Source of the DNA: Rhodospirillales bacterium
GTDB taxonomy: Bacteria > Pseudomonadota > Alphaproteobacteria > Rhodospirillales > Defluviicoccaceae
Direction of reading: 5' to 3'
Length of the DNA: 51,653 nucleotides
NCBI GenBank assembly: GCA_016793925.1
Contig: JAEULH010000070.1
Coordinates: 1-51,653 of the forward strand
A model generated the notes under the pieces. The model searched no databases. It worked only from the letters and a program-made list of their open reading frames with translations, and was not told the DNA's origin. Positions 9,396 to 17,565 of this stretch are shown here, piece by piece (position 1 is the stretch's first letter; the number at the start of each line of letters is the position of its first letter). A program made the translations under genes and the position numbers.

Positions 9396-9706
9396 TGACC
9401 GCAACCTTCATCAACGCCGGCACATCGGCGCCGACCGCAGCGGCCGCGCCCGCCATGCCGGCCGCACCGAGGCCCACGATGGATGCGGCCCAGCTTCGTC
9501 GCGCCGCCGGCGACTTCGAAGCGTTCTTCCTTGCCAGGGCGCTGGAGCCGATGTTCGAGGGCATCGGCGCCGAGGCGCCGTTCGGCGGCGGCCTGGCCGA
9601 GACGATGTGGCGCTCGCTTCTGGTCGACGAGTACGGGAAGGCATTTGCCAATGCCGGGGGCGTCGGCCTCGCCGACGCCATGGTCCGCGACCTGCTCGAT
9701 CTTTAG
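9395..9706 (+). CDS. flgJ: Flagellar rod-binding protein (FlgJ N-terminal domain type, CheL-like)
   Basis: The 103-residue protein contains the rod-binding core: QLRRAAGDFEAFFLARALEP, followed by an amphipathic segment and DEYGKAFANAGGVGLADAMV. This corresponds to the N-terminal domain of FlgJ. The C-terminal muramidase domain of enterobacterial FlgJ is absent, as is usual in alphaproteobacteria, where the short form is often called CheL. A low-complexity Ala/Pro stretch precedes the domain. It starts on the last base of the flgI stop codon. It probably caps or chaperones rod assembly. Confidence 0.85.
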   Translation: MTATFINAGTSAPTAAAAPAMPAAPRPTMDAAQLRRAAGDFEAFFLARALEPMFEGIGAEAPFGGGLAETMWRSLLVDEYGKAFANAGGVGLADAMVRDLLDL

Positions 9707-9795
9707 CAGGCGACGCCGGCGCCGGCCCTGTCGCGAGCGCAGGCCGCGCCATCGACCAGCCCACAGGATCTCACGATGTCGGAGATGAAACACCC

Positions 9796-10263
9796 ATGAC
9801 CGCAGACCTTGCCGCTGTCTCGACCAATGCCGCGACACCCGGCGTCGCGGCGCTCGCGGCCCTGGATCGCCTTGGCGACGTGCTCGCGCGCGAGAACGCC
9901 GCGCTTCGCGCCCGTGACAGGCGGACGCTGGAGACTCTCGCGGCGGAAAAGCGCGCAGCCGTCGACGAATGCGCGCGCCTCCTCGCCTTCGCTGCGAACG
10001 CGCCGGACGCAAGCAGCGACGAAGCCGGCTCGGCGGCGGACGCCGTCCGCCGCGCCAGGTCGCGGCTCGCCGCTCTCATGGAAGAAAACCGGTGGCGCCT
10101 GCGCGTCGCCATCGAAGCCAATCGCCGCCTGGTCGAGACCATCGCGTCGGCAGCGCAGGCGCAGGCCGCGGGAGGGAGCGCCTACGCCAGCGACGGACGC
10201 AACGACGCTGGGCGCGGTCGCAAAACCAACCCCCCGGCGCTGACCTTCAGTCGCGCGCTGTAA
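9796..10263 (+). CDS. FlgN-like flagellar protein (putative export chaperone)
   Basis: The 155-residue protein is largely helical and charged (ALDRLGDVLARENAALRARD, then TLETLAAEKRAAVDECARLL). This pattern of L-x3-EN-x-AL-x3-D-x3-L-x2-L resembles FlgN, the chaperone for the hook-filament junction proteins FlgK and FlgL. Its position directly upstream of flgK supports this. Sequence conservation of FlgN is low, so the call leans on context. The GGAG at 9781-9784 is 11 nt from ATG 9796. The C-terminus is a disordered Gly/Arg/Asn tail. Confidence 0.6.
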   Translation: MTADLAAVSTNAATPGVAALAALDRLGDVLARENAALRARDRRTLETLAAEKRAAVDECARLLAFAANAPDASSDEAGSAADAVRRARSRLAALMEENRWRLRVAIEANRRLVETIASAAQAQAAGGSAYASDGRNDAGRGRKTNPPALTFSRAL

Positions 10264-10284
10264 GAAGATAAAGGAGATCGCCAG

Positions 10285-12438
10285 ATGCCCGGAGATCTGA
10301 CGTCCGCGTTGCGCAGCGCGTCGAGCGGCCTGCTCGCCAACCAGCGCGCGCTGGACGCAGTCGCCAACAACGTCGCCAACGTCAACACGCTCGGCTACTC
10401 GCGCAAGACGGTGCGCTTCGAGAGCCGGGCGTTGACCGGCGGCGGTGCGGGCGTCGACCTTGGCCCGCTCATGCGCACGATCGACGAGGGTTTGCTCAGA
10501 AGCATCCGCACCGAGCGCGGAGCCCTCGGCACGCTGTCGGTCCAGGAGGACTATTACACCCGCATCTCGGATCTCTTCGGCAGCCCCGAAAGCGACGCCT
10601 CGCTCAGCCACCGACTGGCCGAATTCGACAACGCGATCGGCTCTCTGGCCCTTGCCCCGCACGATCTCATCGAGCAGCGCGAAGCCGTTCGTCGGGCCGA
10701 CGAGGTCGCAGAGGCCCTGCGGCACTCCACCCGGACCGTCCAGTCGCTGCGCGCTGACGCCGATGCGGCGATCGCCCAGACGGTCGACGACATCAATGGC
10801 CTCGTTGCCCGGCTCGCCGACCTGACCGCCACCATCGTGCGCGACAGGGCCGTCGGCCGCGAGACCGGCGACGCCGAAGATCAGCGCGATCGCGCGCTTG
10901 ATCGTCTCGCCGAACGTATCGACATTCGCGTCTTCGCCCGCGGCGGCGGCGGCATCGCCGTCCTCACCGCCAGCGGCCGGACGCTGCTCGACGGCACGGC
11001 CGCACCGATCAGCCATGATCCGGTGACGCTTGTCGACGCCAATACGACCTATGCAGGCGGCAATTTCGACGCCATCACCGTCGGCACCGGGGCGACGGCC
11101 AGGGACATCACCGACGAGATCCGCGGCGGCAGCCTGGCCGGCCTGATCGAACTGCGCGATCGGATCCTGCCCGATCTCCAGAGCGCGCTCGACACGCTCG
11201 CCGCCGGGCTGCGCGACAGCCTCAATGAGGCGCACAACGCCGGACTGCCCTATCCCGGCCTGACCCGGCTCGACGGTACCCGCCGCTTCACCGAACCGGC
11301 GCAGCAGACCATCGGCTTTGCGGCGAACGAGGACAGCCGTCTGGTCCTGTTCGACAGCGCCGGCAACGAGGTCCGCTCGACCTCCATCCGGGCGCTGATC
11401 GACGGCGCCAGCGCCACCGTTGCCAACCTCGTTCAGCAGATCGACGGCTGGCTCGGAACCGACGGCGGGGCCACGATCGTCGACGGCGCCGTGCAAATCC
11501 GCGTCAGCGCCGGCGGCCGGGCCCTCGGCATCCGGGATGAGGCGGAGGCCGCGCCGGCCAGCCACCGCCAGCCTGCCAGCATTGCCTTCGACGCCGATGC
11601 CGACGGCCAGACCGACGAGACCGTCGCCGGCTTCTCCAGTTTCTTCGGCCTCAACGACCTGTTCGTCGACGAGGCCCGGATCGCCGCGCAGGCCTCGGCG
11701 GTCATTGCGACCGACTTCACCGCGTCGCCCGCGACCCTCACCGTCCGCAACGCGGCCGGCGTGCTCGGCGCCCCGGTCGCCATCGCCGCCGGCGACGATC
11801 TGTCCACGATCGCGGCGAAGATCAGCGCCGCGACCGGGCTTGAGACGGACCTCGTCCCCGACGGAAGCGGCGTCCGCCTGCGCCTGACCGCGCCCGGCGG
11901 CGCGGCCTTCACGCTCACCGAGAACCCCGGCGCTGGCGATTCGCTGCTCGAGGACCTCAACCTGGCCCCGTCCTCCGCCGGCCTTGCGGGCCGGATCGCC
12001 GTGCGCGCCGACATCGCCGCAGCACCGCAGCTCCTTTCGCGCGGCGCCATCCAGTGGGACCCCGGCCAGGGCGCGGCCGGCGGCTACCGCACCGGCGTCG
12101 CCGACAAGACGACCGTCGACGCGCTCGCCGCCGCCATGTCCGGAAGCACCGCATTCCCGGCAAGCGGAACGCTCGGCGCCGTCGAAACCACGCTCGGCGG
12201 CTACGCGACGACGATCCTCGGCGACGTGGCCGGGCGGACCAGCGGGCACACAGCGCTGGCGCAAGAGCGCGGCGAACTCGTGGGTAGCCTCCAGGCCAAG
12301 TCGGACAACCTGCGCGGCGTCAACCTCGACGAGGAGATGGCCGACCTCATGGTTTTCGAGCAGGCCTACGCCGCATCGGCCCGGGTCTTCGGCGTCGTCA
12401 ACGACATGTTCGACACGCTCGAAAGGATGCTCGACTAG
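10285..12438 (+). CDS. flgK: Flagellar hook-associated protein 1 FlgK
   Basis: The 717-residue protein shows the FlgK N-terminal signature (ALRSASSGLLANQRALDAVA, then NNVANVNTLGYSRK) and the C-terminal NLDEEMADLMVFEQAYAASA followed by RVFGVVNDMFDTLERML. These paired terminal helices form the coiled-coil D0 domain of axial proteins. The middle contains a long variable region of Ala/Gly/Asp-rich beta structure. GGAG lies 8-11 nt before ATG 10285. FlgK forms the first layer of the junction between hook and filament. flgL follows with 52 bp between. Confidence 0.95.
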   Translation: MPGDLTSALRSASSGLLANQRALDAVANNVANVNTLGYSRKTVRFESRALTGGGAGVDLGPLMRTIDEGLLRSIRTERGALGTLSVQEDYYTRISDLFGSPESDASLSHRLAEFDNAIGSLALAPHDLIEQREAVRRADEVAEALRHSTRTVQSLRADADAAIAQTVDDINGLVARLADLTATIVRDRAVGRETGDAEDQRDRALDRLAERIDIRVFARGGGGIAVLTASGRTLLDGTAAPISHDPVTLVDANTTYAGGNFDAITVGTGATARDITDEIRGGSLAGLIELRDRILPDLQSALDTLAAGLRDSLNEAHNAGLPYPGLTRLDGTRRFTEPAQQTIGFAANEDSRLVLFDSAGNEVRSTSIRALIDGASATVANLVQQIDGWLGTDGGATIVDGAVQIRVSAGGRALGIRDEAEAAPASHRQPASIAFDADADGQTDETVAGFSSFFGLNDLFVDEARIAAQASAVIATDFTASPATLTVRNAAGVLGAPVAIAAGDDLSTIAAKISAATGLETDLVPDGSGVRLRLTAPGGAAFTLTENPGAGDSLLEDLNLAPSSAGLAGRIAVRADIAAAPQLLSRGAIQWDPGQGAAGGYRTGVADKTTVDALAAAMSGSTAFPASGTLGAVETTLGGYATTILGDVAGRTSGHTALAQERGELVGSLQAKSDNLRGVNLDEEMADLMVFEQAYAASARVFGVVNDMFDTLERMLD

Positions 12439-12490
12439 TGCAAGCGCGCCGGCGAGGGACCCTCCAGTCGCAACAGGAAAGCTTCGAAAA

Positions 12491-13789
12491 ATGAGCCGCA
12501 TCGCCACGCTCGCCGCCAGCAACACCCTGCTCGACCTCATGGCCAAGGTTCAAAGCCGGGTCCAGGATCAGCAGGTTCAGGTTGCGACCGAGAAGGCCAG
12601 TCAGACCTATGCCGGCCTGGCGCCGAACGCCGGACGGCTGGTCTCGCTGGAAACGACCCGATCGGCGATCGGTCGCAGCATCGACAACAACGCGATCGCG
12701 CAGACGCGGCTGGAGGCGACCGATACCGCCGTCGAGGCGATGGGCGGGACGATCCGCGACTTCCGCGCCGTCCTGCTCGATCTCGCCGCCAACCAGCCGC
12801 TCGACGAGGCGCACACCACCGCCGTCCAGGACTGGGCGTTCCGCGCCCTGAAGGACATGGAGAGTTACCTCAACACCGAGGTGACCGGCCGCTTCCTCTT
12901 CGCCGGCAGCCGGGCCGGATCGGCGCCGGTCGACATGGGTTTGACGACAGCGGTCGACTTCCAGGCCCGCTTCGACGGCGAGAGCGTCATCTATCCGCCC
13001 ACCCGCGCAGCGCACGTCGGGACCAGGGCGAGCCTGACACCGGCCACCACCGGCGGTTTGAATGTCGCCGGCGGCGATACGATCACGGCCGCATCCGCCG
13101 GCGCTTTCGCCAACCTCGCCGTCGGCGCGACCATCCGGCTTTCGGGCAGCGGCCTCGGCAATGACGGCTACTACACCGTGGTCTCGACCAACGGATCCGA
13201 CCGGGTCGGCATCGCCGGGAGCATGACCGTCGGCTCTGCGACGATGACGGTGGCGAACGTCATGAACGACGGCGCCGAGGCCGCCGCCACCGTCTCGGTC
13301 GTGAACTGGTACGACGGCGACACCGTCGCGCAGGGCCATCGGGTCGACAAGTCACGCTCAATCGCCCTCGATCTGGACGGCATCGATCCGAGCTTCGAGA
13401 AAGCCATCAGGGCGATGGGTCTGATCGCCCAGGGCGCCTACGGCACCGCCGGCGGGCTGGAGCAGAACCCGGAGCGGGTCGACCAGGCCATTGCCCTTCT
13501 CGATTCTTCCCTGCAGCGCGCCGCGGACGCCGTCCAACCGTTCGGTCCGGAAGAAAGCGGCAGTATCGAGAGCGTGCGCATGGGCCTGGGTTTCGACCTG
13601 AGCGTGCTCGCCGAGACCAACGAGCGGCACCGCGATCTGGCCGCGTCGCTCGACGATCAGATCGCCAAGATCGAGAACGCCGATCCGCTTGAGGCAATCA
13701 CCCGCCTGCTCGACGATGGCCGGGCCCTGGAAGCGTCCTACCAGGTCGTCGCCCGCATCCGCGCGTTCAGCCTGGTGAATTACCTGTAA
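12491..13789 (+). CDS. flgL: Flagellar hook-associated protein 3 FlgL
   Basis: The 432-residue protein starts MSRIATLAASNTLLDLMAKV. It has the flagellin-like N-terminal helix followed by the junction segment NTEVTGRFLFAGSR, which is diagnostic of FlgL. The C-terminus repeats heptads (LDDQIAKIENADPLEAITRL, ending in YQVVARIRAFSLVNYL). The frame extends upstream to 11984, antisense-free but inside flgK, so ATG 12491 is chosen. It has an AGGAAA at 12475-12480. FlgL is the second junction layer, linking FlgK to flagellin. No flagellin gene follows, so this operon ends here. Confidence 0.93.
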   Translation: MSRIATLAASNTLLDLMAKVQSRVQDQQVQVATEKASQTYAGLAPNAGRLVSLETTRSAIGRSIDNNAIAQTRLEATDTAVEAMGGTIRDFRAVLLDLAANQPLDEAHTTAVQDWAFRALKDMESYLNTEVTGRFLFAGSRAGSAPVDMGLTTAVDFQARFDGESVIYPPTRAAHVGTRASLTPATTGGLNVAGGDTITAASAGAFANLAVGATIRLSGSGLGNDGYYTVVSTNGSDRVGIAGSMTVGSATMTVANVMNDGAEAAATVSVVNWYDGDTVAQGHRVDKSRSIALDLDGIDPSFEKAIRAMGLIAQGAYGTAGGLEQNPERVDQAIALLDSSLQRAADAVQPFGPEESGSIESVRMGLGFDLSVLAETNERHRDLAASLDDQIAKIENADPLEAITRLLDDGRALEASYQVVARIRAFSLVNYL

Positions 13790-14321
13790 GGCCGCAGATC
13801 GAGGCCGCATCGCCGGGCGGCGGCGGGATCGTCGCGAGCCCGCGCGCTGGCGGCCGCGGACGCCTCAGGCCTCTTCCAGACCATCCGTCTGCGGTTGCAG
13901 GAAGTCGCACGAACCTGCTGACGCAGCCCGGATTTGCGGCGCCGGGTCGGCGCGGGCGCTGGCGTTCCCCTCTTTCTCGGGAATCAGGCAGAGCGCCGTT
14001 ATCACCCGGCTTTGCTCACGCCGACGCTGACGAAGACGTCGCACGCCTGCCTCGCGCCGGATCCTGCCGTTTCCAAGCATGTCAGATCCCCCCTGAATGG
14101 ACGACAATGCGGAAAGCGCGGTTCGGCCGCCAATTTGATCGGCAATCGACAGCGCGCGCAAGGCTAAACGACTTTTTCAAGCGGCGCGACGAACCACGGC
14201 CGCGGCCAGGTTCGGCGATGCGACCGGGCCGGCGTTGACGTTGCCGGCGGCGGCAGCCATGTAGCGGTTGATGTCCCGCCCATCGGCCCCCTCTGACGGC
14301 GCCAACCCGACGAGGCCGATC
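13790..14321. other. 532-bp intergenic region between flgL and the deacetylase-like gene
   Basis: No convincing gene is visible. On the minus strand there is an open frame (13865-14080, 71 residues) whose ATG is preceded by a strong AGGGGGGA 6-7 nt away. Its Arg-rich composition resembles no family I know, so it is left unnamed. No U-tract terminator for flgL was found. Confidence 0.4.
13865..14080 (-). CDS. Possible small hypothetical protein (71 aa)
   Basis: The frame starts MLGNGRIRREAGVRRLRQRR and ends in a Glu/Ala tail. The only positive evidence is a purine-rich AGGGGGGA immediately upstream of the ATG and the absence of any other gene in this long gap. No motif, membrane segment or family is recognised. 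The high Arg content could simply reflect GC-rich non-coding DNA. Confidence 0.2.
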   Translation of the reverse strand: MLGNGRIRREAGVRRLRQRRREQSRVITALCLIPEKEGNASARADPAPQIRAASAGSCDFLQPQTDGLEEA

Positions 14322-15437
14322 ATGATCGGCAGCGACATCTACCGCACCTCGAAGCATGCGTCCGGCCACCCCCTCGCCATCCCGCGCGTGTCGCTGTGCA
14401 TTGACCTGTGCCGGGCCCTGGGCTGGCTGTCCGAGGGCGAATACATCGAAAGCCCCCAGGCCAGCGCCGCCGACCTGTGCCGGTTCCACGAACCGGCCTA
14501 TGTCGCCGCGGTCCAGCGTTGCGAGCGGCGCCAACTCGCCGATGCGGACGACCGCGCCCGCTTCAATCTCGGCGTCAACGGCAACCCTATCTACGCCGAC
14601 ATGTTCCGCCGGCCGGCGACCGCATGCGGCGCCTCCCTGGCCGGAGCCAGACGGCTGCGCGATGGCGGGGTCGTCTACAACCCCGCCGGCGGCACGCACC
14701 ACGGGCTGGCCGCACGGGCGAGCGGCTTTTGCATCTTCAACGATCCGGTTCTGGCTATTCTCGCGCTTCTCGAAGACGGTTCGCGGCGGGTGTTCTACCT
14801 CGACCTCGATGCGCATTTCGGCGACGGCGTGCAGTTCGCCTTTGCCGATGACGACCGGGTGTTCACCCTGTCGCTCCACGAAGGCGGCCGCTGGCCCATG
14901 GCCCGCGAGGACACCTGGACCGCCGGCCCGGGCGGCGTCCACGACCGCGCCGGCGGAACGGCGCGCAACCTTCCGCTCCCGCGCGACCTGAACGACAGCG
15001 AGATGGCGGTCGTCATCGCCGAGGCGGTCCTGCCGCTGATCGAGGCCTTCGCGCCGCAAGCCCTCGTCGTCCAGTGCGGCGCCGATGCCCTTGCCGAAGA
15101 CCCGATGACGAAGCTGTCGTTATCGAACCGGGCGTTGTGGGGTGCGCTCGACGCCGTACGGACGCTGGCGCCGCGCCTGCTCGTGCTTGGCGGCGGCGGC
15201 TACAACCCGTGGAGCGTGGCCCGCTGCTGGGCGGGCGTCTGGGCGACTTTGACACATCGTCCCATCCCCGAGCGGTTGCCGGACGCCGCCGAAGCCTTGC
15301 TTCGGGCAGTCCACTGGCCGCACCGACGCGGCCGAACGCCACCCGCGCACTGGTTCACGACCATCGCCGACGCCCCCAACGCCGGCCTTGTGCGGCCGGA
15401 AGTCTACAAGCTGGTGGAGCTTGTCATGAGGCCCTAG
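14322..15437 (+). CDS. Histone deacetylase family / AcuC-like amidohydrolase
   Basis: The 371-residue protein has the zinc hydrolase motifs of the HDAC superfamily: GGTHHG (His126-His127 dyad), YLDLDAHFGDG (Asp163 and His165 as zinc ligands), QCGADAL (third ligand Asp255) and GGGGYN (Tyr294, transition-state Tyr). It probably removes acetyl groups from acetyl-lysine or an acetylated polyamine. The frame is open to ATG 14268. ATG 14322 is preferred because GAGG at 14312-14315 sits 6 nt upstream and homology begins at IGSDIYR. No cobB or acetyl-transferase partner is adjacent. The bacterial substrate cannot be decided. Confidence 0.87.
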   Translation: MIGSDIYRTSKHASGHPLAIPRVSLCIDLCRALGWLSEGEYIESPQASAADLCRFHEPAYVAAVQRCERRQLADADDRARFNLGVNGNPIYADMFRRPATACGASLAGARRLRDGGVVYNPAGGTHHGLAARASGFCIFNDPVLAILALLEDGSRRVFYLDLDAHFGDGVQFAFADDDRVFTLSLHEGGRWPMAREDTWTAGPGGVHDRAGGTARNLPLPRDLNDSEMAVVIAEAVLPLIEAFAPQALVVQCGADALAEDPMTKLSLSNRALWGALDAVRTLAPRLLVLGGGGYNPWSVARCWAGVWATLTHRPIPERLPDAAEALLRAVHWPHRRGRTPPAHWFTTIADAPNAGLVRPEVYKLVELVMRP

Positions 15438-15496
15438 CCGGAGCTCGCGACCGCAAGGACCGCATAGGCCGCGACGTGCGGAAGCCTATTGAAAGC

Positions 15497-15595
15497 CTAT
15501 TGATAGTAGGCGGCGAATACCAGCAGGGTCCCGGCGGCGGCAACGGCCAGCGCAGCGAACGGAACAAACCGGGCAATCAAATGGTCGAGGTTCAT
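15497..15595 (-). CDS. Small single-pass membrane peptide (32 aa), function unknown
   Basis: The 32-residue product starts MNLDHLIARFVPFAALAVAA and ends in AYYQ. It has a short amphipathic N-terminus and one continuous hydrophobic span from about residue 10 to 29. A good AGGGG Shine-Dalgarno sits 7 nt before the ATG on the minus strand (15603-15607). The organisation looks like the small accessory subunits of respiratory or transport complexes (compare CydX or KdpF). It is not recognisably either of these. It stands alone, 60 bp from the end of the convergent deacetylase-like gene. Confidence 0.5.
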   Translation of the reverse strand: MNLDHLIARFVPFAALAVAAAGTLLVFAAYYQ

Positions 15596-15723
15596 GACAA
15601 ATCCCCTGCGCATCTCCGACCGCCCACTGCCCCACGGGCCTGAGCGAGCGATGCTCTACGGTGTTGGAGGGAAAGCCTAACCGCGAGCCGCCGCATCCTG
15701 AAGCGCGTCTTTTGCAGTGCAGC

Positions 15724-15738
15724 ATGCTTCAGAAGCAT
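15724..15738. repeat. 15-bp near-perfect palindrome
   Basis: ATGCTTC and GAAGCAT are complementary around a single central A. It lies upstream of the small membrane peptide (about 130 bp on its strand) and 229 bp upstream of the copper chaperone. It has the size and symmetry of a dimeric regulator site. Confidence 0.35.
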
Positions 15739-15966
15739 AAATAGGCGTACGCATGGCGAAATTGATGAATGCAGAGAAATAGTGAGCGGCCGATTGTTTC
15801 CGCAGGACGGGTCGACGCGGTTCACCGCATTCAGCGCTCAAGCTGGCGGTTGAACTCCGCGAGCGGGGCGGCTAAAGCCGGCTGCATCGCGGGCGCTGCA
15901 GGGGCGTTGTAATCCGGCGCTCGAGCGCGAAAGAAATTGAACTGACGCGAGGATGCAGAAGCGACA

Positions 15967-16467
15967 ATGAAAGCGACGACAACCGCCTTTCTCGCCGCGG
16001 TGCTCATGGCCGCGCTGACCGGACCGGCAATCAGCTCAGACACGGCGGTAGCCGATCTCACGATCCACGATCCATGGGCACGCGCGTCGGTCGGGAGCGG
16101 CGCCGGCGCCGCGTATTTCTCGGTCATCAATAGCGGCCATCGCGACGACCGCCTTTTGGCGGCGTCGACGGATGTTGCGGACGCCGCCGAGTTGCACACG
16201 CACGTGAAGGACGGCGACGTCATGCGCATGCGTCGGGTCGACGCCATCGACCTTCCCGCAGGCGCGACCACGACGCTGCAGCCCGGCGGCCTGCACGTCA
16301 TGCTTCTCGGCCTGAAAGCGCCGCTGCATTCCGGGGAGGTCTTTCCGCTGACCCTTTCCTTCGCCAACGCCGGCAACGTTACCGTCGAGGTCCAGGTCAA
16401 GGATGTCGCGACAACGGCGCCGGCCGGTGCCGCCGGCCCTGGCAAGATGGAGCACAAGTCGCACTAG
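15967..16467 (+). CDS. Copper chaperone PCu(A)C family protein
   Basis: The 166-residue periplasmic protein has a signal peptide (MKATTTAFLAAVLMAALTGP, cleaved near SSDTA). The family core begins IHDPWARASV and GAAYFSVINSG. Copper-ligand candidates follow in the family order H-M ... M-H-M: ELHTHVKDGDVMRMRRVD and then PGGLHVMLLGL. PCu(A)C proteins deliver Cu(I) to the CuA or CuB centre of cytochrome oxidases. An extra Met/His-containing tail (GKMEHKSH) may add a metal site. It precedes the pirin gene by 28 bp, probably in one transcript. Confidence 0.9.
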   Translation: MKATTTAFLAAVLMAALTGPAISSDTAVADLTIHDPWARASVGSGAGAAYFSVINSGHRDDRLLAASTDVADAAELHTHVKDGDVMRMRRVDAIDLPAGATTTLQPGGLHVMLLGLKAPLHSGEVFPLTLSFANAGNVTVEVQVKDVATTAPAGAAGPGKMEHKSH

Positions 16468-16495
16468 AGGTGGACGCTCAGGCGGAGCAGCTTTG

Positions 16496-17356
16496 ATGAT
16501 CGAAATGGTGATCCGTCAACGCCGCCACAGTCTCGGCGGTTTCGAGGTCGGGCGGGTGCTGCCCTTCGCCAAGCGGCGCATGGTCGGGCCGTTCGTCTTC
16601 TTCGACCATATGGGGCCGGTCGACATGGCCCCGGGCGTGCCGCGGTCGGTGGACGTGCGGCCGCACCCGCACATCGGCCTGTCGACCGTGACCTACCTTT
16701 TCGCCGGCGAGATCATGCACCGCGACAGCGTCGGCTCGGAGCAACCGATCCGTCCCGGCGAGGTCAACTGGATGGTGGCCGGGCGCGGCATCACCCACTC
16801 GGAACGCTTCGAGCGCGCGCGACGCGAGGGCGATCATCTCGACGGCATTCAGGCCTGGGTGGCGCTTCCCGAAGCCGACGAGGAGACCGACCCCGCCTTC
16901 GCCCACCACGAGGGCGCTGACCTCCCGGTCTGGCGCGACGGCGGCGTGAGCGGGCAGTTGATCGCGGGCGAGGCTTTCGGTCTCAGCGCACGCGTCCGCA
17001 CGCATTCACCGCTCTTCTATGCGCATCTCACGCTGGCTGCGGGAGCGTGCATGGGCCTGCCCGATGAGCACCGCGAGCGCGCTCTTTATGTCGCCGCCGG
17101 AGCGGTCGAGGTCCAAGGGGAGCGCCATGAGGCCGGCGCGATGCTGGTGATGGCGCCGGGCTCCGCAAGCTTCACCGCCGTCGAGCCATCCTCCGTCATG
17201 CTGCTCGGCGGAGAGCCGCTCGGTGAGCGTTTCCTCTATTGGAACTTCGTCTCGTCGTCGAAGGCACGGCTCGAACAGGCGAAGGCGGACTGGCAGGCGG
17301 GCCGGATGAAGCTTCCGGATCTCGATCGCGACGAATTCATTCCGCTGCCGGAGTGA
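16496..17356 (+). CDS. Pirin family protein
   Basis: The 286-residue bicupin has the iron ligands of pirin in the expected positions: His57 and His59 in RPHPHIGLS, then His101 and Glu103 in ITHSERF. The N-terminal FFDHMGP and the C-terminal SEPLGERFLYWNFVSS-like segment (GGEPLGERFLYWNFVSSSK) are also typical. Pirins are Fe-dependent regulators or quercetinase-like dioxygenases responsive to oxidative stress. The physiological substrate is unknown here. GGAG at 16483-16486 lies 9 nt before the ATG. It is probably co-transcribed with the copper chaperone gene. Confidence 0.92.
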   Translation: MIEMVIRQRRHSLGGFEVGRVLPFAKRRMVGPFVFFDHMGPVDMAPGVPRSVDVRPHPHIGLSTVTYLFAGEIMHRDSVGSEQPIRPGEVNWMVAGRGITHSERFERARREGDHLDGIQAWVALPEADEETDPAFAHHEGADLPVWRDGGVSGQLIAGEAFGLSARVRTHSPLFYAHLTLAAGACMGLPDEHRERALYVAAGAVEVQGERHEAGAMLVMAPGSASFTAVEPSSVMLLGGEPLGERFLYWNFVSSSKARLEQAKADWQAGRMKLPDLDRDEFIPLPE

Positions 17357-17370
17357 ACGCCGCAAACAAA

Positions 17371-17392
17371 AAGCCCCGTCGATGCGGGGCTT
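17371..17392 (-). terminator. Rho-independent terminator (minus strand)
   Basis: AAGCCCCG (17371-17378) and CGGGGCTT (17385-17392) form a perfect 8-bp stem with a 6-nt loop. Read on the minus strand the stem is followed by TTTTTGTTTG, a proper U-tract. On the plus strand only TTCGAG follows. It therefore ends transcription of the minus-strand cache gene, 173 bp past its stop, and only weakly that of the pirin gene. Confidence 0.8.
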
Positions 17393-17496
17393 CGAGAGGA
17401 GCCGACGTCCGACCTTGTCGGCGACGGCACGTTCTCCGATGCGGCCTGTCTGGATCTGGCTGCTTTCGGATCAAAGCTTAAAGGCCGTGTCAGCCG

Positions 17497-17537
17497 GTCG
17501 GCCTACCATAACCGGGCACCCGATGCGATAGGCCGAC
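17497..17537. repeat. 9-bp inverted repeat after the cache-domain gene
   Basis: GTCGGCCTA (17497-17505) pairs with TAGGCCGAC (17529-17537) across 23 nt, beginning 28 bp past the stop of the minus-strand cache gene. No U-tract follows. It may stabilise the 3' end of the transcript before the true terminator at 17371-17392. Confidence 0.4.
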
Positions 17538-17565
17538 GCTGGCGTGGAAGGCGTGACGCAGAGGC

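Larger units (their letters stand above)
15438..15966. other. 529-bp intergenic region containing a small minus-strand ORF and a palindrome
   Basis: It holds the 32-codon membrane peptide gene (15497-15595, minus) and a near-perfect palindrome ATGCTTC-A-GAAGCAT at 15724-15738. The rest is comparatively AT-rich and probably carries divergent promoters for the peptide (minus) and the copper chaperone (plus). No -35/-10 pair stands out. Confidence 0.5.

Noticed and set aside
11027..11055. TGATCC hexamer inside flgK
   Set aside because: Eighteen nt downstream the sequence is CAATA rather than TARGA, and it lies inside a coding region, so it is coincidental.
9703..12546. Very long minus-strand open frame (947 codons) antisense to flgK
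   Set aside because: The plus strand carries clear FlgK terminal motifs. High GC third positions keep the antisense frame open, and its product is a low-complexity Gly/Asp/Arg sequence.
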